NCBI GenBank assembly: GCA_016744695.1
Contig: JADGDV010000017.1
Coordinates: 1 to 64,000 of the forward strand
Length of the DNA stretch: 64,000 bases
Reading direction: 5' to 3'
Source of the DNA: Hahellaceae bacterium
GTDB taxonomy: Bacteria > Pseudomonadota > Gammaproteobacteria > Pseudomonadales > Oleiphilaceae
The position numbers were made by a program, and so were the translations under genes. The notes below the pieces were generated by a model. The model worked only from the letters and a program-made list of their open reading frames with translations. It searched no databases and was not told where the DNA came from. Every line of letters starts with the position of its first letter. The stretch's first letter is position 1. Shown here piece by piece: positions 60,701 to 64,000 of the stretch.

Positions 60701-63501
60701 TAAACGCGGTAGGTATTAAAATTAATAATACGGGCCGTAATCGCCAGATAAACAACACAACGGAAGCGCTAGCCATTCATGCCGCATGGCTCGCAGAAGG
60801 TGCACCACCATCGGGTTTAATCGATGGTGGTGCATACAATGTCGCTGCAAGTGGTTCGAGTACCGCTGACCGCATAGATTTTGGTGGCAGTGATCACGAT
60901 TTTGTAGGTACATTACCCTATCCAGGAGAGGGTGCTGGTGTGCGTGGTTCAGATTTTTTAGTGCATACATCAGGGTCGCTCAGCCTGCCCGCAGGTGATT
61001 ACACTATTTTTGTTGAAAGTGATGATGGTTTCAGTTTTATCATGAATCCACTGTCGGGTGACACCGTTACATTCAACAAATTTGGCAGCTCAACCGGCGG
61101 TGGAAGTAATGAGTTAAGGTTTGAAAATCCAACCGGTAATTCAAATACAGGTGGGTCTTTTACTTTAACTCAAGACTCTGTTTTTGATATAGCAGCGATA
61201 TTTTTTGAACGTGGTGGAGGTGACTATTTAGAAGTATCCATTGCAAATAGCATCCGTACAAATTCAGCGCCTACAGGGTATGAAATTCTACGTGAGGGTG
61301 CGCTTGGCGGTAAGGTAGAATTTATATGTTCTGGTGGCGGTACTTGTGACTTAGGAAGCTTCGCCATAACTCAAGACTCCCACGGCCTAGCCTGCCCAAA
61401 TGCAAGGGCAGGCATTAATATAAAAGCCATGTGTGATGATGGTACTACGCCAAAAACAGACTACGCAGGCACCATAAACCTAAGCAGTGATGAAAACACT
61501 CAAAGTGATTTCTTTTTAAATCTTAACGGAGGCAGTGTTGTTAATAATGTTGTTTTAGATGGTTCTGAAAATGGCGAAGTAAATGTCTATTTATTCCATA
61601 AAAATGAAAGTCATGAGCTTAAAGTGACTGCTAATGATACTGCCGCAGGTAAATCAGGCACAGCAGCAGATGGCACCTATTTTGGAACCTCCGGCTTTGT
61701 GATTAGTGAACCTACTAATTTTGTATGCGGAGACGCTACCCAATTTACAATCACCGCCGTAGGTGAGGATGATTCGGGCGTATCATGTTCAACTCTTACC
61801 GGGTTTACAGGTAATAAAGCCTTAAAATCTTGGTCAAACATTAATATACACCCTAGTGGAAACCCCGGCCCAGACAGCCCTTTACCTAAACAAATGGTCT
61901 TTAACAGTGACCCAATACCCAGTTCAGAACCCTCATCGAATAATGTTAGTGCTGCATTTAGTAGTGGTGTAGCCACTGTAACAATTAAGTATGAAGATGT
62001 AGGCGAAATACTGGCGGTTAACATGATTCATGATGATTTCCCTTATGACGGTTCAAGCCCTCCTTTATCTTTTCTTCGTGGGTCACCCGCGCTTTTTACG
62101 GTGTACCCTAAACCATTAAAAGTAAGTGCTGACTCACCATTATCCGCCTGTGTTGATGGGGATGAGACATGTGATGCCTTTACCAGTGCAGGTGAAAGTT
62201 TCGCTTTAACAACCGAGGCAGTGTGTCTCGATAATACAACCCTAGCGAAAAGTTATATAGGGACTGTGGCTTTAGGTCATGAGTTGGTTGCTCCATTGTC
62301 TGATGGTGTTAAAGGAAATATGCTTGTCTCCGCCGTAGATATCACCGACAGTGATGACGGAAAAAAAACCATAAGCAATCAACAAATAAGTGAAGTAGGG
62401 GTTTTTACCATTAAGACATTACAGTCAACTTATTTTGGTCAGACTATAATGGAATTTACTTCTGCTAATATAGGGCGTTTTCACCCACATCATTTTGATG
62501 TGTCAATTAGCCCTGTAGGTAACCCTCCTGCCACATTTAGCCCTACATGCAACCTAGACTTTACCTACATGGGCCAGCCATTTGAGTTTTTAACACCACC
62601 AGAAGTCACTATTCAAGCTAGAAATTTTCAAGATGATGTGACAAGCAATTATGAAGGAGGCTTCTGGAAATTAGGTTCGGAGATATCAGAAAATAGTACG
62701 TGTAATACGAATACAGAAGGGTTTTGTTATAAAGACACCGCTACGCAATCGGCCACGACGATTTTCTCTGGCCCGGGAGATGCTCAAAATTATGGCATTA
62801 CTGATATTGATAAAGTAAATGGGGCTGTGACCTTAAGTTTCCATAATTTAACGACAGATACTTTCGTATATCAGCGGCCAAACTCTGGCCTTGTGATGCC
62901 CTTTGATGCTGATGTAGAGCTAACAATTAATGTTTCTGATAATGATGCTGAGGGTAGCGGAATCTTGGAGCATATTGGTTTTACGGGTGAAACAGACCCT
63001 GTAAGAGATGATCAAAATATATACAATGATAAGTTCCTCCGCTACGGTCGATGGGTTCTAGAAAATGCCTTCGGTCCGGAAACATCCCCATTAAAAATAC
63101 CTATGTCTGCTCAGTATTATGATAGTACAAGCTTTGTAACCAACGCAGAGGATGGTTGTTCAACATATGCTAGCGGCGATATGGAAGTAACGCCTAACCT
63201 GAAATCAAGCGGGACAACAAGCCCCACGGGGCTTGGTACCGCAGACACAGGTGTAGCCGCACTAGCTGATCAAATTGTATTAAGTGCCCCAGGTGTAGGC
63301 CATGATGGAACGGCTGATCTTTGTTTAACCGTAGAGACCTGGCTTAAATTTGATTGGAATAATGATAATTTTCTCGATACCACTCAGAGCTGTGATGCAT
63401 CAGGGAGTGCAGTGTTGGGGGATGACCCTATGTCTATTGCTACCTTCGGTCGGTACCGAGGGCACGACCGAATTATTTATTGGCGAGAAGTGAGTAATTA
63501 G
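57787..63501 (+). CDS. mshQ: Giant MSHA protein MshQ with PA14 and LamG domains
   Basis: A secreted protein of 1904 residues, the last gene of the operon and probably the pilus-associated adhesin. Signal peptide MIKFLILALLLISTSIVQG. Residues about 20-490 hold beta-sandwich-like modules. A PA14-type domain at about 560-720 has YRFRTNSDDGIRVSVNG and LLSVEFFERGGGAVAQL. A LamG/concanavalin-like domain at about 730-955 has FSFSVWVNTSK and WKHLLITRSGD. A second PA14-like domain lies at about 1000-1170 (YTIFVESDDGFSF, IFFERGGGDYLEV). The C-terminal 600 residues match the MshQ-specific DUF6701 region. PA14 and LamG domains commonly bind glycans. No membrane anchor is seen at the C-terminus. Confidence 0.88.
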   Translation: MIKFLILALLLISTSIVQGVEIFSDSFETPIVPPFSNGAPPGWAGVSEAGLANVASIEIRSSQPTYIQISEVVATEIGTGSDLALASAGATASGSGSYSATSQPYQTINGIGPSGYPDIYHSNGASASEFLTITLGSPSTLDSLTIMGRTNCCSDRDVYDVKFYDSGGTLLFSGTGYSADNGAHSVTINFPNAGPSVNGVIHETSGLLTTPFGDQAVWIGSGSVTTTNSNLSEVLIANMIYTLSFNVAKRTDLGGSYNVELIAGSTVLGTVSGTPTQSDFSETDQIIFTAGLGHVNLGEALQIKLSTNGAPQPLFDNISLTAVSDGKLYVNSENIIQGYDVSPYGGGQDKTGTVELRDIGLSLYLEGNRWQKIDFPYTVTANTVIEFDFESTSQGEIHGLGFDNDLLINSNRSFRLYGTQNWGLSNFATYTGGGVSHFSIPVGQYYTGNFQHLFFINDHDVSNPTGNSLFSNIVVKDVSLPVVTDAAGSCMSDSLIVVKYASAANAADMTDLNNYSINNGATITAITAQDNTTAILTIDSLDAALSYTLTVVTQDIPVRLNGALGSYYDQRTGAAKERWNSGGLFGGNRYYSQDPQINFNWGTGTPDAFPLGSGNNDDFSTQWGTYVVPSQTGVYRFRTNSDDGIRVSVNGVSVVDDWSLHGPRVRPTAGNEVPISLDASTPYLLSVEFFERGGGAVAQLQWSVDGGAWEAVPAANFSSCPVIPVGPSSPVLDYRMDEESWSGVDDEITDSSGNDFHGKSGFTTNTVAGKICQAADLSENGTSDYLIMDDSSLNGLSDFSFSVWVNTSKTSGQQEILQALGSNASDDEFELALEGNNSIFIKIQDQSQGFNLSNNEITDGSWKHLLITRSGDTACLYLNGSLKECKNNYPSGALSITSGTMLMGQEQDAFGGGFNRRQDFEGLIDEPLIFSGALTLGEVQAIYNNQNAGNNWDGSARTCLIPPPTTCVVGMLNAVGIKINNTGRNRQINNTTEALAIHAAWLAEGAPPSGLIDGGAYNVAASGSSTADRIDFGGSDHDFVGTLPYPGEGAGVRGSDFLVHTSGSLSLPAGDYTIFVESDDGFSFIMNPLSGDTVTFNKFGSSTGGGSNELRFENPTGNSNTGGSFTLTQDSVFDIAAIFFERGGGDYLEVSIANSIRTNSAPTGYEILREGALGGKVEFICSGGGTCDLGSFAITQDSHGLACPNARAGINIKAMCDDGTTPKTDYAGTINLSSDENTQSDFFLNLNGGSVVNNVVLDGSENGEVNVYLFHKNESHELKVTANDTAAGKSGTAADGTYFGTSGFVISEPTNFVCGDATQFTITAVGEDDSGVSCSTLTGFTGNKALKSWSNINIHPSGNPGPDSPLPKQMVFNSDPIPSSEPSSNNVSAAFSSGVATVTIKYEDVGEILAVNMIHDDFPYDGSSPPLSFLRGSPALFTVYPKPLKVSADSPLSACVDGDETCDAFTSAGESFALTTEAVCLDNTTLAKSYIGTVALGHELVAPLSDGVKGNMLVSAVDITDSDDGKKTISNQQISEVGVFTIKTLQSTYFGQTIMEFTSANIGRFHPHHFDVSISPVGNPPATFSPTCNLDFTYMGQPFEFLTPPEVTIQARNFQDDVTSNYEGGFWKLGSEISENSTCNTNTEGFCYKDTATQSATTIFSGPGDAQNYGITDIDKVNGAVTLSFHNLTTDTFVYQRPNSGLVMPFDADVELTINVSDNDAEGSGILEHIGFTGETDPVRDDQNIYNDKFLRYGRWVLENAFGPETSPLKIPMSAQYYDSTSFVTNAEDGCSTYASGDMEVTPNLKSSGTTSPTGLGTADTGVAALADQIVLSAPGVGHDGTADLCLTVETWLKFDWNNDNFLDTTQSCDASGSAVLGDDPMSIATFGRYRGHDRIIYWREVSN

Positions 63502-63507
63502 CCCAGC

Positions 63508-63582
63508 CCGTAGCTGTGATGAAAGGAGGGGCGGCTGGAATCAAGGGGACCCTGATTCCGTTGCACTGCATCAAGGCTACGG
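63508..63582. repeat. Palindromic interspersed-type repeat (REP-like)
   Basis: Outer arms CCGTAGC (63508-63514) and GCTACGG (63576-63582) enclose a degenerate GTGATGAAAGG/GCACTGCATCAA pair. Inside is GGAATCA (63537-63543) with TGATTCC (63553-63559) and GGG/CCC. The layout GTAGC...GGATGAAG..GGAATC...GATTCC...CATC..GGCTACG is that of a well-known palindromic repeat scattered in many proteobacterial genomes. This copy is partly decayed and sits between convergent mshQ and ntrC. Confidence 0.6.
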
Positions 63583-63594
63583 TTAGCTGTGAGG

Positions 63595-64000
63595 TTATTG
63601 TTCCTCGTCATCTACGCTTTCACCTGAATCCATCCCTAATTCTTTAATCTTTCTAGTCAGCGTATTCCGCCCCCAACCTAATAAAAGAGAGGCATCACGG
63701 CGTCGTCCACCTGTATGCCTTAATGCAGAATCAATCATAATACGTTCAAACTCAGGTACAGCAGTATCAAGAATGTTGTCTTTCCCTCGCTTTAGCTCCT
63801 GGTTTGCCCAGTTTCTCAAGCATTCTTGCCAGCTAGTAGCCGTTGTTTTGCTTTCATCTTGTTCCAGCAGTTCAGGAGGGAGGTCTGCGATATGAATCTC
63901 ACGTCCACTCGCCATCACTGTAAGCCAGCGGCAGGTGTTTTCTAGTTGCCTAACATTACCTGGCCAAGGAAGGTTGCTAAGGTATTCGGCGGTGTCGTCT
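63595..64000 (-). CDS. ntrC: Nitrogen regulation response regulator NtrC, C-terminal part (truncated by window edge)
   Basis: Sigma-54 activator that turns on nitrogen-assimilation genes when phosphorylated by NtrB. Only the last 134 residues are in the window; the open frame runs off the right edge. It shows the end of the AAA+ domain (LPWPGNVRQLENTCRWLTVM), the linker ADLPPELL, and the Fis-type helix-turn-helix GGRRRDASLLLGWGRNTLTR ending KIKELGM. WPGNVRQLENTCRWLTVM and the GRRRDA/LLGWGRNTLTRK block identify NtrC rather than other activators. Confidence 0.92.
   Translation of the reverse strand, partial: DDTAEYLSNLPWPGNVRQLENTCRWLTVMASGREIHIADLPPELLEQDESKTTATSWQECLRNWANQELKRGKDNILDTAVPEFERIMIDSALRHTGGRRRDASLLLGWGRNTLTRKIKELGMDSGESVDDEEQ

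Overview
The window is a chromosomal segment of a marine-type gammaproteobacterium with AT-leaning base composition. Its gene order points to the Pseudomonadales/Oceanospirillales side of the class: birA-coaX-SPOR gene-tRNA cluster-secE, and rplQ-uvrA-MFS(yajR)-ssb. The MSHA pilus locus directly after ssb recalls Vibrio and Shewanella. I cannot name the genus from sequence alone. No stretch longer than about 300 bases lacks a gene; the longest gaps (5S to first gene, rplL-rpoB, rplA-rplJ, mshB-mshA) hold terminators, leaders or promoters and are listed.

Region 1 (1-5665): the 3' end of a 5S rRNA and its terminator, so an rRNA operon lies immediately to the left. Next come four consecutive co-directional genes for secreted proteins. 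Each has a signal peptide followed by the same short block (AEL-x2-L/I-x-D-x2-L/M-S-x-V/I-x-G). They resemble the poorly characterised DUF6160/FilA-like family. The set ends at a strong terminator and is the least understood part of the window.

Region 2 (5661-9617): birA, coaX and a membrane-anchored SPOR-domain gene, then tRNAs Thr(TGT), Tyr(GTA), Gly(TCC), Thr(GGT) and Trp(CCA), then secE and nusG. The second tuf copy usually found between the last two tRNAs is absent.

Region 3 (9722-38978): the complete transcription/translation block in canonical order. It runs rplK-rplA, L10 leader, rplJ-rplL, attenuator, rpoB-rpoC; then str (rpsL-rpsG-fusA-tuf), S10, spc (ending secY-rpmJ) and alpha (rpsM-rpsK-rpsD-rpoA-rplQ). 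Clear sigma-70-type promoters precede S10 and alpha. Several intercistronic spacers hold perfect hairpins that may be ribosomal-protein feedback sites. The most elaborate lies between rpsJ and rplC.

Region 4 (38979-44293): a bidirectional terminator, uvrA on the minus strand, divergent yajR (MFS with C-terminal YAM-type domain), and ssb with a long Gln/Pro-rich linker.

Region 5 (44383-63501): a complete MSHA type IV pilus operon, mshI, a PilN-like gene, mshJ-K-L-M-N-E-G-F-B-A-C-D-O-P-Q. MshI/PilN-like/MshJ/MshK form the inner-membrane platform and link to the secretin MshL. MshM and MshN assist. MshE (with a c-di-GMP-binding-type N-terminus) powers assembly through MshG. MshA is the major pilin, MshB/C/D/O/P are minor pilins, and MshQ is a 1904-residue PA14/LamG protein, probably the pilus-associated adhesin. 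mshA has its own likely promoter. The mshH/csrD gene found here in Vibrio is missing.

Region 6 (63508-64000): a palindromic interspersed-type repeat, then the 3' part of ntrC on the minus strand, cut by the window edge.
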